Source: a virus. Taken from it: a DNA stretch of 53,845 nucleotides. Position 1 is the first letter of the stretch. Each line of letters begins with the position of its first letter. Location: the IMG/VR virus record IMGVR_UViG_3300033141_002656, positions 1 to 53,845 of that record. The stretch is one strand, 5' to 3'. Below, in pieces: positions 33,855 through 42,451 of this stretch. The notes beneath the pieces are model-generated. The model saw nothing but the letters and a program-made list of their open reading frames with translations. It did no database searches and was not told the DNA's origin. The translations under genes and the position numbers were made by a program.

Positions 33855-34601
33855 TCACTGTCGCCATTGAATAACAACGTATCCGGTATCCTCAACCGAG
33901 GCTACCACATTGGTATCCTTGAGGGTCTTGGGACTGCAGTTGCTGCAAGCATGACAATCACCAGCTGCCAGCCTGATCCCATCACTGGACGGGTCAGCGT
34001 TCTTGGACACTGCCAGGTACCCGCCATTGGCCGCACTGCCTGAGACCTCGGTCCCACCATTGGCGGTACCGATCTTTAGGTCATCAGCCACGTTATTGGC
34101 TGCACCATCGGCAATGGCCACAGTTGAGGATGTCCCTGTAAGTCTCGAATAGATCTCGTAATGATCATCCGAGTCATCAAAGATGACAGAGACCGCACCA
34201 CCCTCAGCGGCAATCGCGGCATTGATGCCTGTTTCCATTGCTGCAGCAATCAGGGCCCCTGTATTGAGACTGGCCACAGTCAGAGTGACATCAACCTGGG
34301 TACCCCCATCAACCGTGACTTTGAATGTGGTATCCGTGCCACCAGAGATGTCCGTTGATGCAGATGCTGCACCAATTGAGGAACCCTGGGTTGCAGAAAC
34401 AGCATCCATGCAGATGGCCCAGCTGAGCAGATTTCCGCCCACCGAGGCTGCAGCAATGGCATCCTGGGCAGTGAGTCCGGCGGACCCACGAGCATACTCA
34501 ATCCGGCCAGTTCTTGTGTTCGCAAAGAAAACCTGAGCAGTTGCCAGTGATGCAAACAACATCCCGGCTGTTAACAAAAGAATTCCAACAACTCTGTTCA
34601 T
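33855..34601 (-). CDS. Exported protein sharing the major tail protein's insertion domain
   Basis: A 248-residue protein with a Sec signal (VGILLLTAGMLFASLATAQ). Residues about 72-195 repeat the tail-tube insertion domain: STDISGGT, VDGGTQVDVTLTVASL, DDHYEIYSRLTGTSS and NNVADDLKIGTANGGTE all have close counterparts there. The C-terminal part has a short Cys cluster (CHACSNC). A secreted copy of a displayed virion domain beside the tube gene could act as a decoy or surface protein; that is speculation. Confidence 0.6.
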   Translation of the reverse strand: MNRVVGILLLTAGMLFASLATAQVFFANTRTGRIEYARGSAGLTAQDAIAAASVGGNLLSWAICMDAVSATQGSSIGAASASTDISGGTDTTFKVTVDGGTQVDVTLTVASLNTGALIAAAMETGINAAIAAEGGAVSVIFDDSDDHYEIYSRLTGTSSTVAIADGAANNVADDLKIGTANGGTEVSGSAANGGYLAVSKNADPSSDGIRLAAGDCHACSNCSPKTLKDTNVVASVEDTGYVVIQWRQ

Positions 34602-34614
34602 GATGAACCCCCTG

Positions 34615-35082
34615 TCAAATGTTGAACAATCGTGCAGTGTAATTCACTGCAAAAGCACACTCATAGATACGGTTACCATCGATCATATGTAAGTCAGGGA
34701 CAATAGGTAATGGATCTACCTGATAGATGGATGGATGGATGGACCGAAAACCGTCATTACGTTCAGCTGTGGGACTGTCAGCAAAGATTGCCTTGTATAC
34801 CTGCCCACAGAACTGATGCATCACCGAGTCTGCAACATCGACATGAATCAATTGTAGCGCGATTTCCCAGGAACCGTAAAGCCTTTGATGTTGCATTCTT
34901 GGGTCATCCGGGCCGTCAAGAACCAGGATAGCCGGGACCTCAGTCTCATCAAGGCTGAGGCCCATAGGGATCTTGCCGTCTGAGAATATCTGCCTAACGG
35001 TCATGGCATACCCATTGGCCGTTGTGATGGTGGCCAAACGGGCAGCAATGCCGGAAATGATTGCACTACGTATGTCAGACAT
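34615..35082 (-). CDS. Tail terminator / completion protein
   Basis: A 155-residue protein in the conserved slot between neck and major tail genes. The start (SAIISGIAARLATITT) and the pattern of beta segments ending in YECAFAVNYTARLFNI resemble tail completion proteins that cap the tube. TGATG overlaps the upstream gene. No catalytic motif. Confidence 0.6.
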   Translation of the reverse strand: MSDIRSAIISGIAARLATITTANGYAMTVRQIFSDGKIPMGLSLDETEVPAILVLDGPDDPRMQHQRLYGSWEIALQLIHVDVADSVMHQFCGQVYKAIFADSPTAERNDGFRSIHPSIYQVDPLPIVPDLHMIDGNRIYECAFAVNYTARLFNI

Positions 35083-35744
35083 CAGGACCCTCTCATCAAT
35101 GCGTTCAGGTGTTTGTTCATCACCTTACGGTATTGCTTGATAGCAAACTCTGCAGCCGGTACAAGGTAAGGTCTCTTTGGGATCTTAACTTGTTTCCTGA
35201 GGAAAAACAAAGGAATCCACCTGGCTATCCGGATCCTGGGCTTGCCCCTTTTCCGTGCCCCCTGAGCATACTTGCTTGGGCCCTTGTACCAGGCAGTCAG
35301 CCCACCACTGTTGTCCTCGAAGATCTGGAACTCATCTGGCCGTTTGCGTTTGTTCTCAATGAACTCCCTTGGTGTCATGCGTCTGAACTTGGCTGGGACC
35401 TTTTGATACTGCTTGAGCCAGAGCCATCGAGCCTGGACCGGTTTGACCACCCCACCCAGTTCATGAATCCGGCCATATGGAATTCGGCGAGTTCCCAGCC
35501 AGATCATCAGCAACTTGGTTCCTGTTACCTTTTCCCGGCGGGTGAACACGGAATTCATCAGCTGGCCGGTTTGCCGTCTGCCCGGGACCCGATGCCCAAA
35601 TTCCTCACGGACATTCTGGACAGCCTGCAGTTTGGCAATCTCACCCAATTCAATCATGGCCAGGTTGTGGGCTTTGATGCGCCTGTCCCTGATCTTGCCA
35701 ATGGTCTTGACCAGATGGTCTATGGGTTTCTTTTTCTTAACCAT
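35082..35744 (-). CDS. HK97 gp10-like neck/tail protein
   Basis: A 220-residue very basic protein. The pattern of a long N-terminal helix, TGQLMNSVFTRR and YGRIHELGGVVKP, followed by RPYLVPAAEFAIKQYRKVM, is the recognisable HK97 gp10 type of head-tail joining or tail-completion proteins. I start it at MVKKKKP (35744). Its position after the adaptor and before the terminator protein fits. Confidence 0.75.
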   Translation of the reverse strand: MVKKKKPIDHLVKTIGKIRDRRIKAHNLAMIELGEIAKLQAVQNVREEFGHRVPGRRQTGQLMNSVFTRREKVTGTKLLMIWLGTRRIPYGRIHELGGVVKPVQARWLWLKQYQKVPAKFRRMTPREFIENKRKRPDEFQIFEDNSGGLTAWYKGPSKYAQGARKRGKPRIRIARWIPLFFLRKQVKIPKRPYLVPAAEFAIKQYRKVMNKHLNALMRGS

Positions 35745-35877
35745 CTCTTGCAGGCCCCCAGAGCCAGCAGTCCAGGCAGGTCCAGAAATGAAACCCCTGG
35801 GCATAGTGTTGCTTGATATTTGAACACCGGCAACGTGGACACATCACCGGGAACTGATAGGCCCTACCGGCAATCAA
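35737..35877 (-). CDS. Small zinc-ribbon protein
   Basis: A 46-residue product if started at TTG 35877, which overlaps the upstream TGA; ATG 35844 would give 35 residues. It has two Cys pairs (CPRCRC and CLDC), spaced like a zinc ribbon. It is embedded between neck genes with overlaps at both ends. Function unknown. Confidence 0.5.
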   Translation of the reverse strand: MIAGRAYQFPVMCPRCRCSNIKQHYAQGFHFWTCLDCWLWGPARDG

Positions 35878-36074
35878 TCGTCTGACATAGCCATGATTGC
35901 CTTTTGCTGGGCTGCCCTCTTGGCCTGGGCTTTTTCGATCGTCTTGCAATAGGGACACCTGACCTCAGTGATTCTGCCAGTGAACTTGTTGATGAGGGTA
36001 ATATACCCGTCAATGCATGAGCGATCATGCTCATACTTATCACGGGTATATTGGTTGAGTGTTTCCTGTTTCAC
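35874..36074 (-). CDS. Small protein with a single Cys pair
   Basis: A 66-residue helical protein with CPYC near residue 40 and an Ala/Lys-rich end (AQAKRAAQQKAIMAM). It overlaps the adaptor gene by 4 bases. Probably co-expressed with neck proteins. No family recognised. Confidence 0.5.
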   Translation of the reverse strand: MKQETLNQYTRDKYEHDRSCIDGYITLINKFTGRITEVRCPYCKTIEKAQAKRAAQQKAIMAMSDD

Positions 36075-36703
36075 CGGTTGCGTACCGCCATTGGTTGGAC
36101 CGGGATCTCAAAGGCCCGGTAATGGGACAGCATGGCAACCACCTCTTTAGGTAACCCAGTCTTGGAATCCCAGGCAGCCTGATCCCCGCCACCAGATGCA
36201 GTGAACCGCTCGGACTCATCCTTTTTGGACCGGCCGCCCAGGCCAATGGACTTGCGGCCACGGCGTCTGAACGTGGCCTCAACACCAAGTAGGATGGCCA
36301 TCTTGACATCATCAGGTAGGGAGGCATATCCCCAGGTATAGTCCACCCGGATACGGCCCCTGCCATAGGGGGAATAGGTGGCTGACTGCAGGACAACACC
36401 CTCTGGGTTCACCGTGTACTCACTGGAATCAATCACAGACCCACCTGACCCATCAGCGTCCACATAGAACACCAGTTGTTGCACAGATATCAGCGGGTAG
36501 TTCTTGGGGGTAACCGTATCTGCCTTGTCCCCGTCCAGGATCTCATTGGTGACCACGGTTGGTTCAAACTGAGCCTCTGTGTAATTCTTGACAGCCTGCT
36601 CAACCGAGTTCTGAATCATGGACAGGATGGTGTCATAGGTGGTGTCACCAGGATCAATACCCAGCCAGGGCTTGATGTCAGTGTTGAGATCAACCAGAGA
36701 CAT
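36071..36703 (-). CDS. Head-tail connector (adaptor) protein
   Basis: The product has 210 residues. An N-terminal helical domain (KPWLGIDPGDTTYDTILSMI, AVKNYTEAQFEP) is followed by a beta-rich insert (NYPLISVQQLVFYVDADG) and a C-terminal helix (VAMLSHYRAFEIPV). This is the layout of gp6/gp15-type adaptors that bind below the portal. It stands right after capsid genes, as expected. Confidence 0.75.
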   Translation of the reverse strand: MSLVDLNTDIKPWLGIDPGDTTYDTILSMIQNSVEQAVKNYTEAQFEPTVVTNEILDGDKADTVTPKNYPLISVQQLVFYVDADGSGGSVIDSSEYTVNPEGVVLQSATYSPYGRGRIRVDYTWGYASLPDDVKMAILLGVEATFRRRGRKSIGLGGRSKKDESERFTASGGGDQAAWDSKTGLPKEVVAMLSHYRAFEIPVQPMAVRNR

Positions 36704-36706
36704 GGA

Positions 36707-37117
36707 TTACCTCTTTTTGGTTCGGGCCTTTTTCTTGCCGCGTTTGGAACCCATGGACTTGTCCGCCGGGGCCTCATCCATTTCTTTGGACTCTGGCTCA
36801 GGCTCTGGATCAGGGGCAGGCTCTGGATCAGTGGCAGGCTCGGGTTCAGGGTTGGGTGCCGATTCCGGGGCAGCTGCAATAGCTGCACCATCAGACTTGC
36901 CTCTGAGGACCTCATACCAGCCCCCTGACAGACGTTCCTTTTCCAGGTCTCTTACCTCAACCAGGAACGGTTTATATTGAACCTTGAGTCTCTGGACCAC
37001 CTCAGCTGCAACAATGATCTGGTTCCCGTTGTCCAGAAACAGACCAGCCTCAGCAATACTGAGGTTGGTGCCTTTGAGATTGGCCACCTCAAGCAGTACA
37101 CACTTTTTCATGTTCAT
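36707..37117 (-). CDS. Capsid-associated protein with Pro-Glu repeat tail
   Basis: A 136-residue protein. Residues 1-75 are globular; residues about 83-110 are a repetitive PEPEPAxDPEP stretch encoded by imperfect DNA repeats (36785-36850). The end is strongly basic (GSKRGKKKARTKKR). The gene follows the major capsid gene across a terminator. It could be a head-tail connection or decoration protein. The DNA repeat could vary in copy number. Confidence 0.55.
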   Translation of the reverse strand: MNMKKCVLLEVANLKGTNLSIAEAGLFLDNGNQIIVAAEVVQRLKVQYKPFLVEVRDLEKERLSGGWYEVLRGKSDGAAIAAAPESAPNPEPEPATDPEPAPDPEPEPESKEMDEAPADKSMGSKRGKKKARTKKR

Positions 37118-37128
37118 GACTCCCTGTT

Positions 37129-37160
37129 AAAAACCCCCGTCCCGTGGACGGGAACGGGGG
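37129..37160 (-). terminator. Terminator after the major capsid gene
   Basis: On the minus strand CCCCCGT and ACGGGGG form the outer stem and CCCG/CGGG the inner one, followed by TTTTT. It would keep capsid message levels above those of downstream genes. Confidence 0.85.
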
Positions 37161-37226
37161 CTATTGGTTTGGAGAAAACAAGCCGGAAACCGTCCAATCC
37201 TTAGACAGACAACAGCCTGTCAGGAT

Positions 37227-38618
37227 TTAGACAGCAGTCTCAATGTTGATGCCCATGACCACGGAACGCTCATTGGCCGACTGGGGAAACCCAGCAAAGG
37301 CATGGCGTTTTTTGGCGGACATCAGCATCTGGTCACTGCTGGGCAGACTCGGGGCAGCCCAGACCCGTGTGGCTTGGCGGACCCAGTTCTGGAACCGGGA
37401 CTTTTGGACCAGCAACAGACAAGTGCTGGTTCCTGCAGCCGGATTGTCAGCCAGACCATCAACGCCCAAATCCTCACGGATATGCTGAGTCTCAACACCG
37501 TTAACGCCAAAAACCGGGGGAACCTGGCCTGTTACGTTGGAGGCAAGACCACCAAATGCAAACGCCGTGAACAGTTCCGGGATACCGCCAGTGACCAGAT
37601 CATGAGCAACACTGGTTCCCATGATCCACTTGAGGTCAGCCTTTTCACTGGACTGTTTTCGCATGAGCTTGAGCAAGCTGGCAAACAACAATTTGCTGGC
37701 TGAATCACCACCGTGATTGTACACAATGGACCCCGCGCCAACCACAGCATCATTGGCAAATGCCAGTTTCCTGAGACCCTTGTATGCCTTGCTGAACAGC
37801 TTGGCAGATCCGGCCTCGGTGTCATCATCCTGGTGGGGAGAACTGTCATCACCGTTGATGATGACCTTTTCCTCACTGCGGACAATACCCATCTGGCATT
37901 CTTTTCTCAGCTTGTCGATCAGAGGTGGGGCCGAGTCATCCAACAGGTCCTGAGTGATGATGGTGTGAACCACGTTGTTCTTGGCCTCAACAGTGTAAGA
38001 ACTGCTGGTGTTGGCCTGACCCGTGAACGTGGCATCATCGGTCTCAAGCTGACCCTCAAGCAGGCCGAGGGCGCCAGGAACCCGGACAAAGGCAGCACCC
38101 ATGGGCAACGTGTCAAACACGTCAACCAACAGGTGGGGAATCTCATATTCCTCAAAATAGAACCGGGCCTGCACCGTGGTGTCCGCCCAGTCACTGAAGT
38201 CCGTGATGTTGAATGCCTTGAGCATGGGCTCAAGGAAATTCTTATAACATGATGTGGACTTCATCTGAGCCACCGTGGGCATCAGGGTCCGGTATTTGAT
38301 CTGGGCTTGGATCTCGCAGTTGCTGATGGCCTTTTTCAGACCCAGCAGTCTCAGCCTGGTCTCATCAGGCAACATGCCGGTTGAGTCTTTGCGGCCAAAG
38401 TTCAGCGGGTGGCTGTAACTTTTCTCATTGGTTTCATCGATCCGATGGCCGACAACATCCCCGATAGTCTTGCAACCAAGATGCTTGCAAAGTTCAAAGT
38501 CCTTTGCATAGATGGGCTTGCCACCTTGAGCCGGTGCTTGCTTGTTCTGCAGACAATCATAGATCTTGTCAATGTTTCCCTTTGCCGGATCGGCAGGTGT
38601 TCCTTGTGCAGTTGTCAT
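37227..38618 (-). CDS. Major capsid protein (HK97 fold)
   Basis: A 463-residue protein directly downstream of the protease-scaffold gene. The central part (ARFYFEEYEIPHLLVDVFDTL, AKNNVVHTIITQDLLDDSAP) and the Gly/Ala-rich P-domain-like C-terminal half fit large HK97-type capsid proteins. The N-terminal 90-100 residues may be processed by the protease. It has eight or so Cys, many for a capsid protein. GAGGGTT precedes the ATG and a strong terminator follows. Confidence 0.85.
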   Translation of the reverse strand: MTTAQGTPADPAKGNIDKIYDCLQNKQAPAQGGKPIYAKDFELCKHLGCKTIGDVVGHRIDETNEKSYSHPLNFGRKDSTGMLPDETRLRLLGLKKAISNCEIQAQIKYRTLMPTVAQMKSTSCYKNFLEPMLKAFNITDFSDWADTTVQARFYFEEYEIPHLLVDVFDTLPMGAAFVRVPGALGLLEGQLETDDATFTGQANTSSSYTVEAKNNVVHTIITQDLLDDSAPPLIDKLRKECQMGIVRSEEKVIINGDDSSPHQDDDTEAGSAKLFSKAYKGLRKLAFANDAVVGAGSIVYNHGGDSASKLLFASLLKLMRKQSSEKADLKWIMGTSVAHDLVTGGIPELFTAFAFGGLASNVTGQVPPVFGVNGVETQHIREDLGVDGLADNPAAGTSTCLLLVQKSRFQNWVRQATRVWAAPSLPSSDQMLMSAKKRHAFAGFPQSANERSVVMGINIETAV

Positions 38619-38685
38619 GTCTGAACCCTCACATGAATGTTTATAAAATTACCGTATGGAATACCGGTAGGCCCTGCCCACCCGG

Positions 38686-40026
38686 TTACTCGGCCTTGTT
38701 TGCCTCAGCCATCTTGAGCATGGCCTCAGACAGCTTGGTGATGTTCTCACCCTGAGCCTTGACGGTCTCAGAGATTTCCTTGACCTGATCAGCCAGGGAC
38801 TTGTCACCGTCCTTGTCCTTGTCATCATCCTCTTTGGGCTTGTCGCCACCCTTTTCCTCAAGTTTTTTCATGAGGTTGTTGGTGGCCTCAAGGGTTTTCT
38901 CCATGGTGCCGTTCATGGACTGACACAAAGTCATGAGGTTGTTGATGGCTTCTAAGATCTTTTCTTCCATTTCACTGTCTCCCTCATCATCTTTGAGCTT
39001 GCCTATTACGGCCTTGATGCCATCATCAAGCTCAATGGTTCTAAATGAATCCTCAATAAATTCATCCGGATCACGTTGCCTGATCCGGTATGAGTCCTCA
39101 GTCTCGTCAACTCCATCTGACTTGAAATCATGTTCCTCTGCCCAGTCAATGGCCTGTTGCTTAGTGAACTTCTCTTTGTCGAATATCAGCGTCTGAACGG
39201 TGGTTGACTGTTGCTTGAGGTGGGCTATCTTTTGGCCTGGGTCCATTCCGTTTAACGCTTTGTCATCAATCTCAATGGTCTTGATTTCATTGTTACATGA
39301 TCCATGAGACTTGTGCAAACTGTTTGCATATTGCCTCATCTCAAACGTGGCATCGGGGTTGCAGGGAATGGCTACCACGGACAGTTCTAACAGTTCCCAT
39401 TCCAGGACCACGGCCGGTTCCATGAGCTTGCCAGATTCCTCATCATAGACCGGGGCCTTGATCTTTTTGGGAATGAACCCAATGGATACAGTCTTGAGGA
39501 TCCCTTGGGAGATCAGGGACCGGACATCCTTTTGGGCATCGGTCAACAGCCCAGCCTTGGGGTCCCCAACCCATGCCTCAAAGTGGACACCATTTTCCTC
39601 GGCCCAGATTTTCTCAACCACACCCACGCCAGCGTTTGTCCAGTACATATGGTCAGCCAGCAGGATCTTGTTCTTGACAAAGTTCTTGATGTCCATGCCG
39701 GCGGGTTCCATTCTCTCATCCCACCGGTCCACCACGTTGGCATTGGCCACACCCTTGATCAGCATCTTGGCGTCCGGGTCAAACCCTTTGGTACCAGGCT
39801 CATTACCATTGCCGTCCCGGATACTCTTGATGGTTCCCTGGGCTACCCGGTATTCCGGATTGTCAATGTACGGGTTTCTCATCTGCCCACGGGACTGGGC
39901 CGGGAACCGCTTGAGCCCACCATACTCAACCCGCTGACCAGTTGCAGGATCCACCCCATTCTCTGCCCCTCTCTGCTTGATATACCGTTGCACGTTTTTG
40001 GGTTCACCCACAATCACCAGTGCCAT
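38686..40026 (-). CDS. Prohead protease fused to scaffold
   Basis: The product has 446 residues. The protease part (about 55-225) shows the HK97/U35 signature: H126 in LLADHMYW, S181 in LKTVSIGFIPK, and WELLELSVVAIPCNPDA. Residues about 250-340 resemble an XkdF-like linker (FTKQQAIDWAEEHDFK, DSYRIRQRDP). The last 110 residues are coiled coil and Lys/Asp-rich, typical of an internal scaffold. The fusion delivers protease and scaffold together into the prohead. GGGAG lies seven bases before ATG 40026. Confidence 0.88.
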   Translation of the reverse strand: MALVIVGEPKNVQRYIKQRGAENGVDPATGQRVEYGGLKRFPAQSRGQMRNPYIDNPEYRVAQGTIKSIRDGNGNEPGTKGFDPDAKMLIKGVANANVVDRWDERMEPAGMDIKNFVKNKILLADHMYWTNAGVGVVEKIWAEENGVHFEAWVGDPKAGLLTDAQKDVRSLISQGILKTVSIGFIPKKIKAPVYDEESGKLMEPAVVLEWELLELSVVAIPCNPDATFEMRQYANSLHKSHGSCNNEIKTIEIDDKALNGMDPGQKIAHLKQQSTTVQTLIFDKEKFTKQQAIDWAEEHDFKSDGVDETEDSYRIRQRDPDEFIEDSFRTIELDDGIKAVIGKLKDDEGDSEMEEKILEAINNLMTLCQSMNGTMEKTLEATNNLMKKLEEKGGDKPKEDDDKDKDGDKSLADQVKEISETVKAQGENITKLSEAMLKMAEANKAE

Positions 40027-40084
40027 GGCCAAACTCCCAGTGTGGTTGTTCGATAGTTCTCTTGGATAGTATATAAAATTTTTG

Positions 40085-42448
40085 CTATTCGGTATCTAAA
40101 ATTGCTGGCGCGTTTGATGTGGCTGTCTCGGGGATCACCGTGACCATTGTACATCTGCAGTTGATCACATCCTTGGCACCGGCCTGGGGATCCCTGGGGT
40201 ACCGGAGCTTGGCCCCCGTTGTGGGGTTTTCCCACTCGTAACTGCTGGGCACTACCCCATTCTTGCCGGCATTCTCAAATGCTGCATGTTCCTCACGGGC
40301 ATCCGGATTGGCCCCAACATCACCCACATGGAACCATTGCTTGTTGACCTCGCTGAACACCTGGCCCAGGACCTCATGATTCCATTGTATCCCAGCCGAG
40401 ACTGCTGACAAGACCTCGGTCCTGGCAATTGTCTGGGCCTGACCAGAGTAGTTGTCATCATAGGTCCCACGGATAGTCCGGGCAATCTCATCCTCAGTCC
40501 TGCCATCAGCCAGGGACCGCTCAATGATATCCATGATGATCTCAGTCCTGGTCTGGTCAAACCCTTTGAACGTGGTCAGGTTCCTCTGTCTGAGGGTCTG
40601 GCGCTTACCGTCACGGTCCTTTTCCCTGAGGATCTCAATGGCCTCAAGGTCAACGGGATCAAACGTGAGGGCCTGTTTGCGGCCCACACGTGGCACTGAG
40701 AATGTCTTGGCATTGTGGGTCCCCAGGGTGAAACCACGTTCCTGGGAATCCATCAGGACTGGGTCAGCCTCACTCACATAGACCTTAACCCTCTCATCCT
40801 GGTGAACGTCCAGATATTTCCGAACATCCCTCTGGTTCCTCAGGGCATACTCAACCTGGGATAGAAACACCCCAAGGTATCTGTCTAATGCCTTGACATA
40901 TTTCCTCATTTGACGTTTCTCGGTACGGGATTGAGACTCGGTGGCCTGGGCCTTACGGGTCCCACCATCAAGCATCTGCTTGTCCGTGTCATCATCGGTT
41001 GGGTCATCCTCAGCCGGTGTGGGCTCTGCCAGGTCTGGGTCCTCAGGGCCCATGTCCCCGGGATCCGGATCTGTCATGGGCCCACCAAACGGATCGGCCA
41101 TGGCAGGCTTGATCTCTGCAACAAACATGTTCCCCCTGGGGTCAGTCTCTTTGAGAGGCTCATACCCCAGGATGTCTTGCCTGATCTCATTGATGACCAG
41201 GTACTTGTCCACCTGCTGGGCTGCCTCCCCCCGGCTGGTCAGGCTACCCTCAACGGCCTCAACCCCAGAGAGGTCTGGCTCAATCCGGTACCCTGGATAG
41301 ATCTGCCTGACCAGGTAAGATGAGTTCCAGCCATTGGCCCAGAACTTGGCAAGCGGGATGATGGTATTCTCATAGAACGTCCGATCCTGAACCTCAGAGG
41401 TTGACCGGTTCACGTCCTCAACAACGCCCACCTTGGTTGGGGGAATCCCGAGAACTGCCAGCAGTGTCCGGCGGTTCTCCCTGAGACCCTCAAGGTGTTC
41501 CATGTCCTTCATGGTCAGACCCGAATTGACCCACTTGGCCCCCTTGGGCAGGAACAGGGTACGCCACCAGTTGCGTTTGCCGGTGAACGCCTGCTCAAAG
41601 GTTCTCATGAGCCGGTCCATCCGGGCCTTTGAGATATCCTGTGTGGTCTCAATCACCCCAGCATTGGTGGCTCCCCTGAGATAGAATGCCATCTCAAACT
41701 CATTCTTGTGACGGTCAAGAAGGATGGGCCTCACAGCTGCAACAAACATTGACATCCCATAGAACGGATTGAACGGGTTGGGGAACTTGTGGTGTACCAC
41801 GTTCTTGTACTCAATCCGGTTGCTGGCTGATCCAGTTGCACACATGGCAGGGCCCTGGATCTCAATGTGGGATATAGGTCCCTCTTGTTCTCTCTTGAGG
41901 GCCCCCTCAGCCCCACAGGATCCCTCTCTCAGCTGAATGTTGACATACTCAACAGGCACGTGGATGGCTGAGCGATACTTCTCATCAAAGACCAGGAATG
42001 AGTTGCCGCCCAGGATCAGGTCCAGGAATGAAACCCACTTGAGACTGGTGTTGTCCTGAATCTCATTGCTGGCATTCAGCAGGTCACACAGAGGATGGTT
42101 CTCAACTATCTCATCTGTGGCCTCATCAATCACAATAAAGGGAATAGATGACAGAGTCCGAGCAATGAGGGTGGCCGTGGCATAGGTCCAGGGCTCACGG
42201 CTGTACATGGACTTGAGCCTGCCGGCATTGGAACCCAGGTTGAACTCAGTTCCGAAATGCCCACCCGTATCATTGAAATCCTCCATACCAACAAAATCAC
42301 TGAGGGTATAGGACTTTTTCAGAACATTCTGCATGGCAAGCTCAATAGCCCCTTGCAGGTTGTTCATTTGGCAGAGGTCTAACATCTGTTGGTTTTCTGT
42401 GTTTGTTTCACGTGAAACGGGTATTGACTTACGGCCCCATAGTCTCAT
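40085..42448 (-). CDS. Portal protein fused to MuF-like head morphogenesis domain
   Basis: A 787-residue protein. The first about 450 residues form an HK97-type portal (YATATLIARTLSSIPFIVID, LDLILGGNSFLVFDE, GIPPTKVGVVEDVNRST), the ring through which DNA passes. Acidic linkers (GDMGPEDPDLAEPTPAEDD) lead to a C-terminal Mu gpF-like domain (DGRTEDEIARTIRG, QTIARTEVLSAVS, CRCTM). Portal and MuF are usually separate genes, so this is a fusion. Codons 11-15 contain the parS-like palindrome at 42404-42419. GAGGATT precedes the ATG. Confidence 0.9.
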   Translation of the reverse strand: MRLWGRKSIPVSRETNTENQQMLDLCQMNNLQGAIELAMQNVLKKSYTLSDFVGMEDFNDTGGHFGTEFNLGSNAGRLKSMYSREPWTYATATLIARTLSSIPFIVIDEATDEIVENHPLCDLLNASNEIQDNTSLKWVSFLDLILGGNSFLVFDEKYRSAIHVPVEYVNIQLREGSCGAEGALKREQEGPISHIEIQGPAMCATGSASNRIEYKNVVHHKFPNPFNPFYGMSMFVAAVRPILLDRHKNEFEMAFYLRGATNAGVIETTQDISKARMDRLMRTFEQAFTGKRNWWRTLFLPKGAKWVNSGLTMKDMEHLEGLRENRRTLLAVLGIPPTKVGVVEDVNRSTSEVQDRTFYENTIIPLAKFWANGWNSSYLVRQIYPGYRIEPDLSGVEAVEGSLTSRGEAAQQVDKYLVINEIRQDILGYEPLKETDPRGNMFVAEIKPAMADPFGGPMTDPDPGDMGPEDPDLAEPTPAEDDPTDDDTDKQMLDGGTRKAQATESQSRTEKRQMRKYVKALDRYLGVFLSQVEYALRNQRDVRKYLDVHQDERVKVYVSEADPVLMDSQERGFTLGTHNAKTFSVPRVGRKQALTFDPVDLEAIEILREKDRDGKRQTLRQRNLTTFKGFDQTRTEIIMDIIERSLADGRTEDEIARTIRGTYDDNYSGQAQTIARTEVLSAVSAGIQWNHEVLGQVFSEVNKQWFHVGDVGANPDAREEHAAFENAGKNGVVPSSYEWENPTTGAKLRYPRDPQAGAKDVINCRCTMVTVIPETATSNAPAILDTE
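42404..42419. promoter_or_regulatory. parS-like ParB-binding site
   Basis: TGTTTCACGTGAAACG differs from the bacterial chromosomal parS consensus TGTTTCACGTGAAACA only in the last base and contains the perfect 14-bp palindrome GTTTCACGTGAAAC (42405-42418). A given 14-mer is expected about 0.0002 times in a genome this size. It lies in the 5' end of the portal gene. No ParA or ParB gene is seen, so any binding would be by host ParB. Confidence 0.7.
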
Positions 42449-42451
42449 GAC

